DNA of 64,000 bases from Terriglobales bacterium (GCA_021372245.1 JAJFUV010000260.1:1-64000), one strand, 5' to 3'; positions 1 to 8,613 are shown, numbered from the stretch's first letter. The notes: generated from the letters alone by a model not told the origin. Numbers and translations: made by a program.

Positions 1-566
1 TCGGGATATAGACCTGCGATAATCTGGATCACCGTGAAGCCCTTCTCCAAGCGGTCCGCCAGCAGGCGGTCGAAGTCGTCGGGCCAGCCCAGTCGCTTGC
101 ATAGTCCCATCCACCACGTATCGGCCAGCCAGAAGAACGGCGCTCCGTCGATGTGTTCGAGCCAGCGCTTGGAAGCCGCCACGCGCACCGGGCCGTGGCG
201 CAGCAGCGGGTTCGATCCGTCGTAAGGCGCCGCCTCGACTACGCCTTCCACGCCGTGCAACTCGCGGTTGGATGTGTCGCTTGCAACGGTGCGGTACTGA
301 TAACGGCCGGGCTCCGGCGGAGCGAATCGCACGCGCCATTCTCCGCCGCCGACCCAATACGCCGGCACGCGGATTTCCGCGCCCGCTCCGGTGAACACGA
401 CATCGAGTTCCACCTCGTTGAACGGGTCGGCATACTTCTTGCCGCTGCTGATACTCCACTCCGTAGTGGTGCGCGCCGTGGTGAAACGGTTTGTAGAGGC
501 GGCGCGCGCACCGGAGAGCAAAACGGTTCCGGCTGCCATTCGAGATAAGTCGCGGCGTGAAAGCAT
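1..566 (-). CDS. Secreted DUF5060/DUF4038 (apiosidase-like) glycoside hydrolase, partial
   Basis: The gene starts at the ATG at 564-566 on the minus strand and runs off the left edge, so only about 188 N-terminal residues are visible. The start MLSRRDLSRMAAG followed by a short hydrophobic stretch looks like a Tat/Sec signal peptide. Next comes an immunoglobulin-like beta region (about residues 30-110, with YWVGGGEWRVRFAPPEPGRY) typical of DUF5060. It is followed by the start of a TIM-barrel region (FFWLADTWWMGL), which matches the N-terminus of DUF4038 apiosidase-like hydrolases. An AGGAGGG ribosome-binding site sits 7 nt upstream. The role is probably extracytoplasmic release of plant or microbial sugars. 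Substrate and catalytic acids cannot be judged from this fragment. Confidence 0.72.
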   Translation of the reverse strand, partial: MLSRRDLSRMAAGTVLLSGARAASTNRFTTARTTTEWSISSGKKYADPFNEVELDVVFTGAGAEIRVPAYWVGGGEWRVRFAPPEPGRYQYRTVASDTSNRELHGVEGVVEAAPYDGSNPLLRHGPVRVAASKRWLEHIDGAPFFWLADTWWMGLCKRLGWPDDFDRLLADRLEKGFTVIQIIAGLYP

Positions 567-585
567 TCGAGTGTCCCTCCTTCTG

Positions 586-1269
586 CTAAAAATGCTGAAC
601 GAGATCCGCAAAGCGCTCCAGCACGAGCATTCGTGAGCTTGGCGCGGGCACCGCTTGCCGTTCCAACGTCCAGGTGTGCGCGTGCGGAATGAAAACTGCG
701 TTCAACCCAGCCTCGAGAGCTGGGTTTACATCCGACTTGGGCGAGTTCCCGATCATCCACGTGCGCTCAGGTTCCATCCCGAGGTCCTCCGCCAGCTTGC
801 GGTACGCGGCGGCATCTTTCTCTTTCACGATGGCCGTGTGGTGGAATCGGCCGGCCAGCCCGCTCCGTTCGATCTTCATACGCTGCTCCTCCGGATGTCC
901 CTTGGTGAACAGCGTCAGGCGGTGCCGTGTGGACAACTCGGCGAGGGTTTCATCGACGCCCTCGATCAACTCCAGCGGTTGCTCGATGATCTGCCCGGCC
1001 AGCGCCATGATCCGGCCGATGTCCTCCCGGCGGATCTCGCGTTCCACCAGGTGCCGGTAGCACTGCTGCAGGTTCCGGGTGAAGTTCGCCGCACCGTAGC
1101 CGTGGATCTTGTTATTCGCCAGTTCGATCCCGTCCAGCACGGCGCGAACCTCCGTGGCATTCAACGTCGAGTGGTCCAGGAACTCGACGAACTGCTCGAA
1201 GGCCCGCTCGAAGTAGATGTTGTTCTCCCAGAGCGTGTCGTCGGCGTCGAAAACCAGGTCGTACGTCAA
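586..1269 (-). CDS. HAD-superfamily phosphatase
   Basis: This 227-residue protein opens with the HAD nucleophile motif DADDT (residues 8-12). It has an alpha-helical cap of about 90 residues, the motif II segment LTLFTKG, a lysine in AIVKEKDAAA, and motif IV GNSPKSDVNPALEAG. These mark a soluble Mg2+-dependent phosphohydrolase of the haloacid dehalogenase family, close to the YjjG/phosphoglycolate-phosphatase type. The substrate is not predictable. It lies 19 nt upstream of the partial hydrolase gene on the same strand and is divergent from aroK. The assignment to the superfamily is firm; the reaction is not. Confidence 0.85.
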   Translation of the reverse strand: MTYDLVFDADDTLWENNIYFERAFEQFVEFLDHSTLNATEVRAVLDGIELANNKIHGYGAANFTRNLQQCYRHLVEREIRREDIGRIMALAGQIIEQPLELIEGVDETLAELSTRHRLTLFTKGHPEEQRMKIERSGLAGRFHHTAIVKEKDAAAYRKLAEDLGMEPERTWMIGNSPKSDVNPALEAGLNAVFIPHAHTWTLERQAVPAPSSRMLVLERFADLVQHF

Positions 1270-1340
1270 AGCTTACTCGTTCTCCGTCTTCTAATCATTC
1301 TCTCGCCGCATGGTAACATGATGGCTGTTTCCGCCTTCGG

Positions 1341-1868
1341 ATGATCCTGAAACTCAAGCGTACTCCGGCGATTTACCTGGTCGGTTTCATGGCCTGCGGG
1401 AAAGGCACGGTGGGCCAGATTGTGGCCGCGCACCTGGGCTGGCAATTCGTTGACGTGGATCAGGAGATCGAGCAGGAACAGGGCACTACCATCGCCGAGA
1501 TCTTCCGCGACCGCGGCGAAGCGGAATTCCGCCGCCTGGAGGCGGGAGCCATTCAAACGCACGTGCGCCTGGCGGAGCGAGGCAAGCCGATGGTGCTGGC
1601 GCTTGGCGGCGGCGCGTTCGTGCAGCCGGAAAACCAGGAACTGCTTGCCGACCACGGCGTCACCGTGTGGCTGGATTGCGCTCTCGAAGTCTTGAAGGAA
1701 CGGGTCTCGGGCGATGCCACGCGTCCGCTGGCAAGCGACCCGGAAAAGTTCGAGCACCTCTACTACTCACGGCGCCCCGCTTACGAGCGAGCCGATTACC
1801 GCATTGATACGACCGGCATGGACGCCGAACAGGTTGCCGAAGCCGTGCTGACGCTGCCGATCTTCTGA
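1341..1868 (+). CDS. aroK: Shikimate kinase
   Basis: This 175-residue protein has the shikimate kinase layout. A P-loop GFMACGKGT lies at residues 15-23, the shikimate-binding DVDQEIE follows, then an FRRLE segment, the LALGGGAFV motif and a lid arginine in SGDATRPL. It phosphorylates shikimate at O3 with ATP in the chorismate pathway. The P-loop reads GKGT rather than the usual GKST; GKGT also occurs in adenylate kinases, so activity is expected. The start has no obvious Shine-Dalgarno site. The next gene begins 6 nt after the stop, so the two are probably co-transcribed. Confidence 0.93.
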   Translation: MILKLKRTPAIYLVGFMACGKGTVGQIVAAHLGWQFVDVDQEIEQEQGTTIAEIFRDRGEAEFRRLEAGAIQTHVRLAERGKPMVLALGGGAFVQPENQELLADHGVTVWLDCALEVLKERVSGDATRPLASDPEKFEHLYYSRRPAYERADYRIDTTGMDAEQVAEAVLTLPIF

Positions 1869-1874
1869 ATCCCC

Positions 1875-3200
1875 ATGCAAGCACAATTGCGCAAGCAAGC
1901 TCTCCGGATCTTCCGCGCCGCGCTCATCGCGGCTGATCCCGCCGAGGCCGTCGCGCGCCACCTGCGCGTGGAAGGAGGCAAGCTCGTCGCGGGCAAGCGC
2001 CGCTATCGCCTGGACTCCTTCGAGAAGATCTACCTGCTGGGCGCCGGCAAGGCCTCGGCCGTCATGGCCGCGGCTGTGGAACGCATCCTGGCGCGGCGTA
2101 TCACCGGCGGCCTGATCAACGTCAAGGACGGTCACCTGGCACGTGTGCGCCGCGTTGAATTGAACGAATGCGGGCACCCCGTACCGGACCAGCGGGGCGT
2201 GGATGGCGCGCGACGCATCGCCGCCATCGCGCGCCAGGCCACCGAACGCGACCTTGTGCTCTGCGTCATCTCCGGCGGAGCCTCGGCGTTGATGCCCGCT
2301 CCCGCCGCGCCCATCACCCTCGAAGAAAAGCAGGAGGTCACCAGGCTCCTGCTCGCCTGCGGCGCGGACATCCACGAAATCAACGCTGTCCGCAAACACA
2401 TCTCCGAGTTGAAAGGTGGCCAACTGGCTCGCCTTGCCGCGCCGGCCACCGTTGTGACGCTACTGCTTTCAGACGTGATTGGAGACGACCTGGACGTGAT
2501 CGGATCGGGCCCCACCGCTCCGGACCAGTCCACTTTCGCCGGAGCGCGGGAGATCCTTTCGCGATATGGCGTTTGGGAACAAACACCGGCCAGCGTGCGA
2601 GAGCGGATCGACCGCGGCGCGGCGGGCGAGATCGAGGAGACTCCCAAGCCGGGCGCGAGCGTGTTTGAACGCACACAGAACCTGGTGGTCGGCAGCAATG
2701 ACCTCGCCGTCACAGCGGCCGCAGGCGAAGCGCGGCGCCTGGGATTGCACACTGTAGTGCTCTCCACTTTCGTCGAAGGCGAGACACGCGACGTGGCCCG
2801 TGTGCACGCCGCCATCGCCAAGGAGATCCGCGCCCACGGAAGGCCCGTGAAGCCCCCCGCCTGCGTCATCTCCGGCGGGGAGACCACGGTGAAAATCCGA
2901 GGCAAGGGCTTGGGGGGACGGAACCAGGAGTTCGCGCTCGCCGCCGCCATCGACCTCGCCGGCATGGACCGCGTCGTGGTGCTCAGTGGCGGCACAGACG
3001 GCACGGACGGGCCCACAGACGCCGCCGGTGCTATTGCGGACTCGCGCACGCTCGCCCGCGCCGGACAGATGGGGCTCGATGCCGCGCGCTACCTCGACAA
3101 CAACGATTCGTATCACTTCTTCGAACCGATCGAGGGCCTACTAAAAACAGGGCCCACCAACACCAACGTGATGGACGTCCACGTGGTGCTGGTGGGCTGA
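1875..3200 (+). CDS. Glycerate 2-kinase (DUF4147/MOFRL family)
   Basis: This 441-residue protein matches the GckA/TtuD type glycerate kinase. The N-terminal DUF4147 domain carries LLGAGKASAVMA (about residue 55) and the CVISGGASAL glycine-rich loop. The C-terminal MOFRL domain contains VISGGETTVKIRGKGLGGRNQEFALA and VVLSGGTDGTDGPTDAAGA. Members phosphorylate D-glycerate to 2-phosphoglycerate, feeding glycolysis from glyoxylate, serine or tartrate breakdown. It directly follows aroK with a 6-nt gap. Its length is normal for the family. The exact product (2- versus 3-phosphoglycerate) rests on family knowledge. Confidence 0.9.
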   Translation: MQAQLRKQALRIFRAALIAADPAEAVARHLRVEGGKLVAGKRRYRLDSFEKIYLLGAGKASAVMAAAVERILARRITGGLINVKDGHLARVRRVELNECGHPVPDQRGVDGARRIAAIARQATERDLVLCVISGGASALMPAPAAPITLEEKQEVTRLLLACGADIHEINAVRKHISELKGGQLARLAAPATVVTLLLSDVIGDDLDVIGSGPTAPDQSTFAGAREILSRYGVWEQTPASVRERIDRGAAGEIEETPKPGASVFERTQNLVVGSNDLAVTAAAGEARRLGLHTVVLSTFVEGETRDVARVHAAIAKEIRAHGRPVKPPACVISGGETTVKIRGKGLGGRNQEFALAAAIDLAGMDRVVVLSGGTDGTDGPTDAAGAIADSRTLARAGQMGLDAARYLDNNDSYHFFEPIEGLLKTGPTNTNVMDVHVVLVG

Positions 3201-3221
3201 TGGAGGCTCCGCGTTCAGGAT

Positions 3222-4634
3222 CTACTGGCGCTCCGCTTGCACTTTCACGGGCGCCGATTTCTTTCCCACCTCGCCGGCGGCTTGCTCGCCGGCCTTGCGA
3301 ACTACGATGGAGCCTCGGTTCGTCGTCAGGGATATGGCCGGACCTTGCCCCACTGAACCCTTCAGTGAACCGCCCTCATGACGGCTCTCGACCGACAGCG
3401 GCGCGCCGAAATCGTTCTGCACTTCTCCTCGCCTGGTTTCCGCCGCCAGGGTGAACTTAGCGCCGGTAGGTAGGCTCAGATCGATGTCGCCCGTGTTCGT
3501 GCGGGCCGCGATCTTGCCCATGCCGGTCTTGGCCGGCCTAAGATCGATGTTCCCCCGCTCCAAACTGACGTCGGCCGTCTCTGTGAAATCCACCAGTTCG
3601 ACGTCGCGCCCCCGCGAGCGCGCATCCAGACGAACCGGGCCGGTCAGGTTGTTTCCGCGGATGTCCCCGACAGTAATGTGGAGCTGGCCCGGCACCTTGG
3701 CAACCTGGAAGTCCGTCACCGGTGAGGCAAAGCGCAGGGAGTTCGCCAGTTTGCGGAACTGCAGATCGCCGGTGAAAGTGCCGCTCACGACCGCCGGCCC
3801 CTCGATACCTTCGAGTTCGAGGTCCTCCCCGCGGCCCTTCACGCTCACCTCCACACTCTTCTTCACGTTCACCGCTCGCACAATGTCGCTGCGGCGAAGA
3901 TCCACCCGCACCTCTCCACCGATATTCTGTAGACGCACGCCGGCGTTGTCGCTGGAGACCTTGACTTCACCTGTGATATCCGAGATGTCGAAATCGCCGA
4001 AACGGCCCCGCGTCTCCACGCTTGCGCCGCGTGGTACCGTAATCTCGATGTCCATCGAGACGCGCTGCTCCCCGGTCGCACGCTCCTGATTTGTGCGTAC
4101 CGTGATGTGGTCGCCCTGCACGCTGACCTCGATCGGCGTCTGTCGATCCGCCGCGTCGGCTTCATTCTTGCTCATGGCGCGGATCGACTTGCGTCCGGTC
4201 ACTTTCACCTTGTCTTCCGCCGTGCCGACGATTCGCGCGTTGCCGCGCAGGTTCTCTACCAGGATCTGCGGCGCTTTGGAGGCCGGCTGCTCCGCGCCGA
4301 GCGGATAATCATAAGTCTCGCCGAACATCTCAATGCCGCGAATCCACGGCCGGTGGATCCACCATCGCTGGCTGACGAACAGCCCCGTGCCGATCAGCAC
4401 GATGAACACGATGGCCACCCATTCGCCGCCGGAGACGCCCCGGGCGACCGGCTTGCCCATAAACCACCAGACCAGGACCTCGATCAGGCGCAGGGTGCCC
4501 CACGCGATCAGCAGGTAAGGCCAGTACTTGGAAACCATGTCCAACCACGGCAGCTCCGGGTGAAGGTTGTTCACCAGGAACAATGCACCCATCAGGATCA
4601 GCAGCACTGGACCGATGATTGAACGCGGCCTCAT
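3222..4634 (-). CDS. Membrane protein with LiaF-like transmembrane region and DUF4097 beta-helix
   Basis: The 470-residue product begins with two or three hydrophobic segments (VLLILMGALFLVNNL, YWPYLLIAWGTLRLIEVLVW, WVAIVFIVLIGTGLF) of the DUF5668/LiaF type. A long repetitive beta-rich region follows, with recurring short turns such as GDFDISDITGEV, GEVRVDLRRSD and GNIDLRPAKTGMG, typical of DUF4097 putative adhesins. It is the last gene of an operon with an ECF sigma factor and anti-sigma factor and overlaps the preceding gene by 4 nt (ATGA). By analogy with LiaF/PspC-type proteins it may act in envelope-stress sensing. This is inference from architecture and context only. Confidence 0.82.
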   Translation of the reverse strand: MRPRSIIGPVLLILMGALFLVNNLHPELPWLDMVSKYWPYLLIAWGTLRLIEVLVWWFMGKPVARGVSGGEWVAIVFIVLIGTGLFVSQRWWIHRPWIRGIEMFGETYDYPLGAEQPASKAPQILVENLRGNARIVGTAEDKVKVTGRKSIRAMSKNEADAADRQTPIEVSVQGDHITVRTNQERATGEQRVSMDIEITVPRGASVETRGRFGDFDISDITGEVKVSSDNAGVRLQNIGGEVRVDLRRSDIVRAVNVKKSVEVSVKGRGEDLELEGIEGPAVVSGTFTGDLQFRKLANSLRFASPVTDFQVAKVPGQLHITVGDIRGNNLTGPVRLDARSRGRDVELVDFTETADVSLERGNIDLRPAKTGMGKIAARTNTGDIDLSLPTGAKFTLAAETRRGEVQNDFGAPLSVESRHEGGSLKGSVGQGPAISLTTNRGSIVVRKAGEQAAGEVGKKSAPVKVQAERQ

Positions 4635-4849
4635 AACGTACTCCCTTTCGTCTGATCCACGGCCGCCGCCGGGCTCTCGCCAGGCCGCCGTTCAGCCAGC
4701 CTAAGTATTCCGTAAACGATCAGGATCACAGGCCACGTGATCCCGATTCTGTACGGCCCGAAGTGATCGATGGCGAACAACACGCCGATCGTGATCAGCA
4801 TGATGGGGCCGCGGATGGCGGATATCAGATTGACACTATTCCCGCTCAT
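4631..4849 (-). CDS. Small LiaI/LiaF-like membrane protein
   Basis: This 72-residue protein has two hydrophobic stretches (GPIMLITIGVLFAIDHFG and ITWPVILIVYGILRLAE) and a short polar tail. The pattern of a glycine-rich helix followed by a W-P-V-I/L helix is the same as in the DUF5668 segments of its two neighbours, so the three appear to be paralogous in this region. It overlaps the upstream B-box gene by 14 nt and the downstream DUF4097 gene by 4 nt, implying translational coupling. It probably forms a membrane complex with them. No biochemical role can be assigned. Confidence 0.78.
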   Translation of the reverse strand: MSGNSVNLISAIRGPIMLITIGVLFAIDHFGPYRIGITWPVILIVYGILRLAERRPGESPAAAVDQTKGSTL

Positions 4850-5504
4850 GGTGGGCCTCCTCGCCGGCCGTCCCTGAGCCGCGCCCGCTGCTGAAGCGGC
4901 CGTAAAGCATGTAGACTCCCAGCACTATCAGGAATACAGGCCAGTACCGAAGGACTTGCTGCAACCTCAGCAGGTCCAGGTTATTCAGCAGGAACAGTAC
5001 GCCGGCGGCGATCAGGATCACCGGCGCCACCGGGAAGCCGTTGCTGCTGCCCTTTATCGGGACCAGGCTCGAAAACTCTTCGACAGGCTGCCCCAACTGC
5101 CGCTTCTTGGCCGTGTGATACGCCTCGAAAGCCATGTAAAAGAACCACACGGCGATGAGAAGTCCGAACAACGCCTCCAGTCCACCCGCCGCCCCGGAAC
5201 TGGTAATGCTGATCAGCAGCCCCAGGATGACGACGTGGATCACACCTTTGGCGTACTGTCCGTTGTAAACCGCGCCCACCCCGGGAATCAGCCCCAGTAC
5301 GAAAGCCAGGCCGGGACTCACGTCGGCACCCGGCCGGGGAGGCACCGCCGATACCGGGGGTGGACTCGCCGGCCGCGGAGCGGGAACATGCTCGGCACAA
5401 AAGACGGTTCCTTCCGCCTGCCGCTGGCATTCCGGACACAGCGCTTTTCCGCACGTCCGGCAGTATGCCGTCGCGGGAACCTCCGCATGGTTTACGCAGT
5501 TCAT
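4836..5504 (-). CDS. B-box zinc-finger membrane protein with LiaI-like helices
   Basis: The 222-residue product starts with a B-box-like zinc module (C3, H6, C15, C18, C23, C26, C36, H39), then a proline-rich linker. A TM2-like hydrophobic region (LAFVLGLIPGVGAVYNGQYAKG) follows, and finally a DUF5668 pair of helices (APVILIAAGVLFLLNNLD, YWPVFLIVLGVYMLY). The cytoplasmic zinc module probably mediates protein contacts. It sits between the anti-sigma gene (4-nt overlap) and the small membrane protein (14-nt overlap). The architecture is common in Acidobacteriota but its function is not established. Confidence 0.82.
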   Translation of the reverse strand: MNCVNHAEVPATAYCRTCGKALCPECQRQAEGTVFCAEHVPAPRPASPPPVSAVPPRPGADVSPGLAFVLGLIPGVGAVYNGQYAKGVIHVVILGLLISITSSGAAGGLEALFGLLIAVWFFYMAFEAYHTAKKRQLGQPVEEFSSLVPIKGSSNGFPVAPVILIAAGVLFLLNNLDLLRLQQVLRYWPVFLIVLGVYMLYGRFSSGRGSGTAGEEAHHERE

Positions 5505-6124
5505 TTCGCACCTCTTTCACGACGATCCGTCGACGGCCTGCCCGAGGCCCCGTCCGTCGCTGGCCCCTTGGTCGCATCATCCGCCGCGGGCTGATCGCCT
5601 TCCTCCGGCACGGTCCATTCCTGAATCCGGGTTTGGATTTCATAGACCAGCCGCAGATTTTCGTAATACTTCCTCACCGCCAGCCAACCGCGATGCACCC
5701 GGTCTTCAACGTTCATAACGATCTTGACCGGGTCCAGGTCCGCCGCGGTCAACTGCCGCACTTCAATCCCGGCAAACCGCCCCAACATGGACAGTGACAA
5801 TACGGTCATGGCCATGCCCATGGCGAACTTCGGCTGCAGCACCGGCCGCAGCCATTGGCTGAACCAGCGCCTCGCTCCAGCGGCCACCGGGGCTTCCCGC
5901 TGGACCTCACCCCGCATCTGGAACAAGATCCGGGTCAGCAGCTCCGGCGGGGGCTCCATCACTTCCGCCCGCTCGATGAACTCCACCGCCGCCTGGGCAT
6001 CCTCGGCCAGGCTCGCGCAGGAGGCGCACCCGGCAAGGTGCGCCTCTACCTCGGCTTTGCGCTCCGCGGGGAGCGCACCGTCCAGGTAGTCGCAGAGCAG
6101 GATTTCCAGTTCCGCGCAGTTCAT
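5501..6124 (-). CDS. Zinc-binding anti-sigma factor
   Basis: This 207-residue protein has an N-terminal anti-sigma zinc finger (ZAS) with H29, C33 and C36 in HLAGCASC. A helical linker, one transmembrane segment at about residues 97-119 and a predicted periplasmic tail follow. ZAS proteins hold their cognate ECF sigma factor inactive at the membrane until stress releases it. Its ATG overlaps the sigma gene stop by 4 nt, the usual sigma/anti-sigma pairing. The C-terminal tail is rich in Asp/Ala and has no recognised sensor domain. Confidence 0.87.
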   Translation of the reverse strand: MNCAELEILLCDYLDGALPAERKAEVEAHLAGCASCASLAEDAQAAVEFIERAEVMEPPPELLTRILFQMRGEVQREAPVAAGARRWFSQWLRPVLQPKFAMGMAMTVLSLSMLGRFAGIEVRQLTAADLDPVKIVMNVEDRVHRGWLAVRKYYENLRLVYEIQTRIQEWTVPEEGDQPAADDATKGPATDGASGRPSTDRRERGAK

Positions 6125-6846
6125 ACTACGACCTTGTGCCTTCGCAGCACCCGGGCCAACTCGGCCCGCCCTCTGTTCAACCGCGACTTCACCGTTCCTT
6201 CCGGTACGTTCAGCACCTGAGCGATTTCGCGGTACTCCAGTTCTTCCACGTCGCGCAGGATCACCGCTTCACGAAGTTCCGGCGACAATCTCGCCAGTCC
6301 CGCCTGGAGCACCTCACTTGCCTCCCGCCCGGCCAGCATCCCGTCCGTGCGGGTCGAAAGCGAGGCTTTCTCTTCCAGCACGCCCAGTTGATCCTCGATC
6401 GAATCCGTTACACGGTCGGTCCGGTTGCGCCGGTAGTGGTCGATGAGCAGATTCCGGGTCAGGCGCGTCAACCAGACCAGAAAGGATCCTTCTCCGGCGC
6501 GGAAACTCTTAAGCGTGCGGAATACCCGTAAAAACACCTCTTGCGTGAGATCCTGGGCCTCCGTGGGGCTGTTCGTGAACCGGTAACACATGGCATACAC
6601 ACGTCGCGTGTAGGCCTTCACGAGGCCTTCCCAGGCCTCGTCTTCACCTGCCAGACATTGCGCGATCAGTTGGGCTTCGGAATCCAAGTTTTCCGCCGGC
6701 GCCTGCCGAATTCGGCTCGCTTCACCGCCCGCCCACCTCATGGACCATTGTCGGCCCGCCGTGAGAGGCCCGTTTGCCAGACTGAGCGCAGCGGTTGCCA
6801 TGACTCGCCTCATTCTCCGAACCCAACCGGGCGGCCCATCGCTCAC
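6121..6846 (-). CDS. ECF RNA polymerase sigma factor
   Basis: The protein (241 residues from the GTG at 6846) has sigma region 2 (VKAYTRRVYAMCYRFTNSPTEAQDLTQEVFLRVFR) and region 4 (LRDVEELEYREIAQVLNVPEGTVKSRLNRGRAEL). It lacks regions 1 and 3, as expected for the extracytoplasmic-function group. It should direct RNA polymerase to stress promoters, including perhaps its own. About 45 residues before region 2 look unstructured, so a later start (ATG near 6790 or 6741) is possible. The 6846 start has an AGGCGG site just upstream. It leads a five-gene overlapping operon. Confidence 0.9.
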   Translation of the reverse strand: MSDGPPGWVRRMRRVMATAALSLANGPLTAGRQWSMRWAGGEASRIRQAPAENLDSEAQLIAQCLAGEDEAWEGLVKAYTRRVYAMCYRFTNSPTEAQDLTQEVFLRVFRTLKSFRAGEGSFLVWLTRLTRNLLIDHYRRNRTDRVTDSIEDQLGVLEEKASLSTRTDGMLAGREASEVLQAGLARLSPELREAVILRDVEELEYREIAQVLNVPEGTVKSRLNRGRAELARVLRRHKVVV

Positions 6847-6876
6847 GGCCGCCTCGTATTGGCTTCCACAATGAGA

Positions 6877-6902
6877 AACGAAGAACTATCATAAGAAGTT
6901 CA
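6877..6902 (-). promoter_or_regulatory. Candidate ECF-type promoter of the sigma/anti-sigma operon
   Basis: On the minus strand a TGAAC block (6898-6902) is followed 17 nt later by CGTT (6877-6880). AAC-N16/17-CGT is the general form of ECF-sigma promoters, and autoregulation is usual in such operons. It lies 30 nt before the proposed GTG start. This is a motif match only. Confidence 0.4.
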
Positions 6903-6967
6903 CCCGAATGTGAATGTTCGGGGCGTAACCGCGCTTCCCGGCTTGGCGCACGTAGATCTATTCTAGC

Positions 6968-8074
6968 TTGAAGGGAGCGCATTGGTGCCCGTCGCTGTCC
7001 GAAATTCTGCTGTCGGGAGGGATTTCTATCAAAGTTGACAGGCGTTTCACCTGGATCATCGTAACGGCGGCCATCGTAGCGGCTGCGGGCTTCCTGGTCT
7101 ATGGACGCTGGCATGAATCCGGGTTCCAGTGGGACCAGTTTGCCGGCGTCTTCTCGCAAATGGACTGGTTTTGGGTCCTGGTGAGTCTCCTTCTCAACCT
7201 GGCGACGTACTTCGGCCGGACTCTGCGATGGGCAGTCATGATTCGGCCCCTCCAGCCCCGCCCCAGTTACTGGAACCTGTTTTCGGCCACTGTGATCGGA
7301 TTCACCGCCATCCTCTTGTTCGGACGCCCCGGAGAATTGGTCCGGCCATACCTGATCTCCGCCAAGGAGCGCGTTTCATTCTCCTCTCAGATGGCGGCCT
7401 GGCTTCTCGAAAGAATCTACGACCTGCTCGCCGTGGCGTTCATCTTCGGCCTCGGCTTGAGCCAGGTGCGTGTGACGCATGCTCAACTCGGACCGGGTAT
7501 GAAGTGGGTATTGAGCACCGGTGGCTACGTGATGGCTGCCATAGGCGCCGCGTGCCTGCTGGCTCTCGTCGTATTCCGCAACTTCTCGGAAGTGTTACGT
7601 GCGCGCGTGGTTTCGGTATTCTCTCTGCTTCCAAAGCGGATCGAGTCGAAGGCCGTACACATGCTGGACGCCTTCCTCGACGGCACCAAGGCCACCCGGG
7701 ACTCGGCGGCTGTTCTCTCCATGGTCTTTTATACCTTCGCCGAATGGCTCGTGATCGTCCTGGGATTCCTGGCCATTTTCCGGGCGTTCTCCAGGACGGC
7801 CGGTTTTAGCTTCATGGAGGTGTTGATTCTGTTGGGCTTTGTCGCTTTCGGAGGGGTGGTCCAAATCCCCGGCGTGGGTGGCGGCATGCAGATTGCTATA
7901 ATTGTAGTACTTACTGAGATATTCCGTTTCTCGCTGGAGCCCGCTACCGGAATCGCTATTATGTTCTGGGCGCTCAACTTCCTAGGCATTGTCCCGTTGG
8001 GCCTGCTGCTGGCGTTCCACGAGGGGCTCAACTGGCATAACTTGAGGCACATTAAGGACATTGAAAACCAATGA
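6968..8074 (+). CDS. Lysylphosphatidylglycerol synthase transmembrane region / UPF0104 flippase-like protein
   Basis: The product is a polytopic membrane protein (about 350-368 residues) with eight or so hydrophobic segments. It has the family hallmarks FGRTLRWAVMIRP, LLFGRPGELVRPYLIS and GGVVQIPGVGGGMQ. This PF03706 family includes MprF N-terminal flippase domains and AglD-like lipid translocators, so a role in lipid or lipid-linked sugar movement is plausible. The start is uncertain. The in-frame TTG at 6968 lacks a ribosome-binding site, whereas a perfect GGGAGG (7015-7020) lies 7 nt before an in-frame ATC at 7028. Its stop overlaps nrdR by 4 nt. Confidence 0.8.
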   Translation: MKGAHWCPSLSEILLSGGISIKVDRRFTWIIVTAAIVAAAGFLVYGRWHESGFQWDQFAGVFSQMDWFWVLVSLLLNLATYFGRTLRWAVMIRPLQPRPSYWNLFSATVIGFTAILLFGRPGELVRPYLISAKERVSFSSQMAAWLLERIYDLLAVAFIFGLGLSQVRVTHAQLGPGMKWVLSTGGYVMAAIGAACLLALVVFRNFSEVLRARVVSVFSLLPKRIESKAVHMLDAFLDGTKATRDSAAVLSMVFYTFAEWLVIVLGFLAIFRAFSRTAGFSFMEVLILLGFVAFGGVVQIPGVGGGMQIAIIVVLTEIFRFSLEPATGIAIMFWALNFLGIVPLGLLLAFHEGLNWHNLRHIKDIENQ

Positions 8075-8532
8075 TTTGCCCATTTTGCGGCCATCGCCAG
8101 GACCGGGTTATCGACTCGCGGGAAAGCAAGGAGGGGGATTCCATCCGCCGGCGGCGCCAGTGTCTGGCCTGTGAACGCAGGTACACGACGTACGAGCGTA
8201 CCGACGAAATCCCTTACATGGTCGTCAAGAAGGACGGCCGGCGCGAGAAGTTTGACCGCCAGAAAATGCTCTCCGGGCTGCTGAAAGCCTGCGAGAAGCG
8301 TCCGATCCCCATGGCCCGGCTGGCGGAGATCGTGAATGAGGTGGAAGCCCGGCTAAACGACAGCCCCGAGCGTGAATTAAGTACTACAATCATAGGAGAA
8401 ATGGTGATGGAACGCCTGCGGGGGCTCGACAAAGTGGCGTATGTGCGTTTCGCCTCCGTCTACCGTGACTTTCAGGACGTCGAAGCGTTCCTTTCCGAAC
8501 TCAAGGTCCTGATTCGCAAGAAGCGGGGCTGA
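8071..8532 (+). CDS. nrdR: Transcriptional repressor NrdR
   Basis: The 153-residue protein has the NrdR N-terminal zinc ribbon (CPFCGHRQDRVIDSRE ... CLACERRYTTYE) and an ATP-cone domain (VVKKDGRREKFDRQKMLSGLLKACEKRPI ... VAYVRFASVYRDFQD). NrdR binds NrdR boxes and represses ribonucleotide reductase genes in response to ATP/dATP. Length and motifs are canonical. It is translationally coupled (ATGA) to the flippase-like gene upstream, an unusual partner. No ribonucleotide reductase gene is in the window. Confidence 0.96.
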   Translation: MICPFCGHRQDRVIDSRESKEGDSIRRRRQCLACERRYTTYERTDEIPYMVVKKDGRREKFDRQKMLSGLLKACEKRPIPMARLAEIVNEVEARLNDSPERELSTTIIGEMVMERLRGLDKVAYVRFASVYRDFQDVEAFLSELKVLIRKKRG

Positions 8533-8613
8533 GCCCGATCCCCCCGGCCGCAGGCGGGTCAAGGAGACTTTAGTAACCAAGGCCGCCCTCTGAACATCAA
8601 CATAAGTGGAGGC

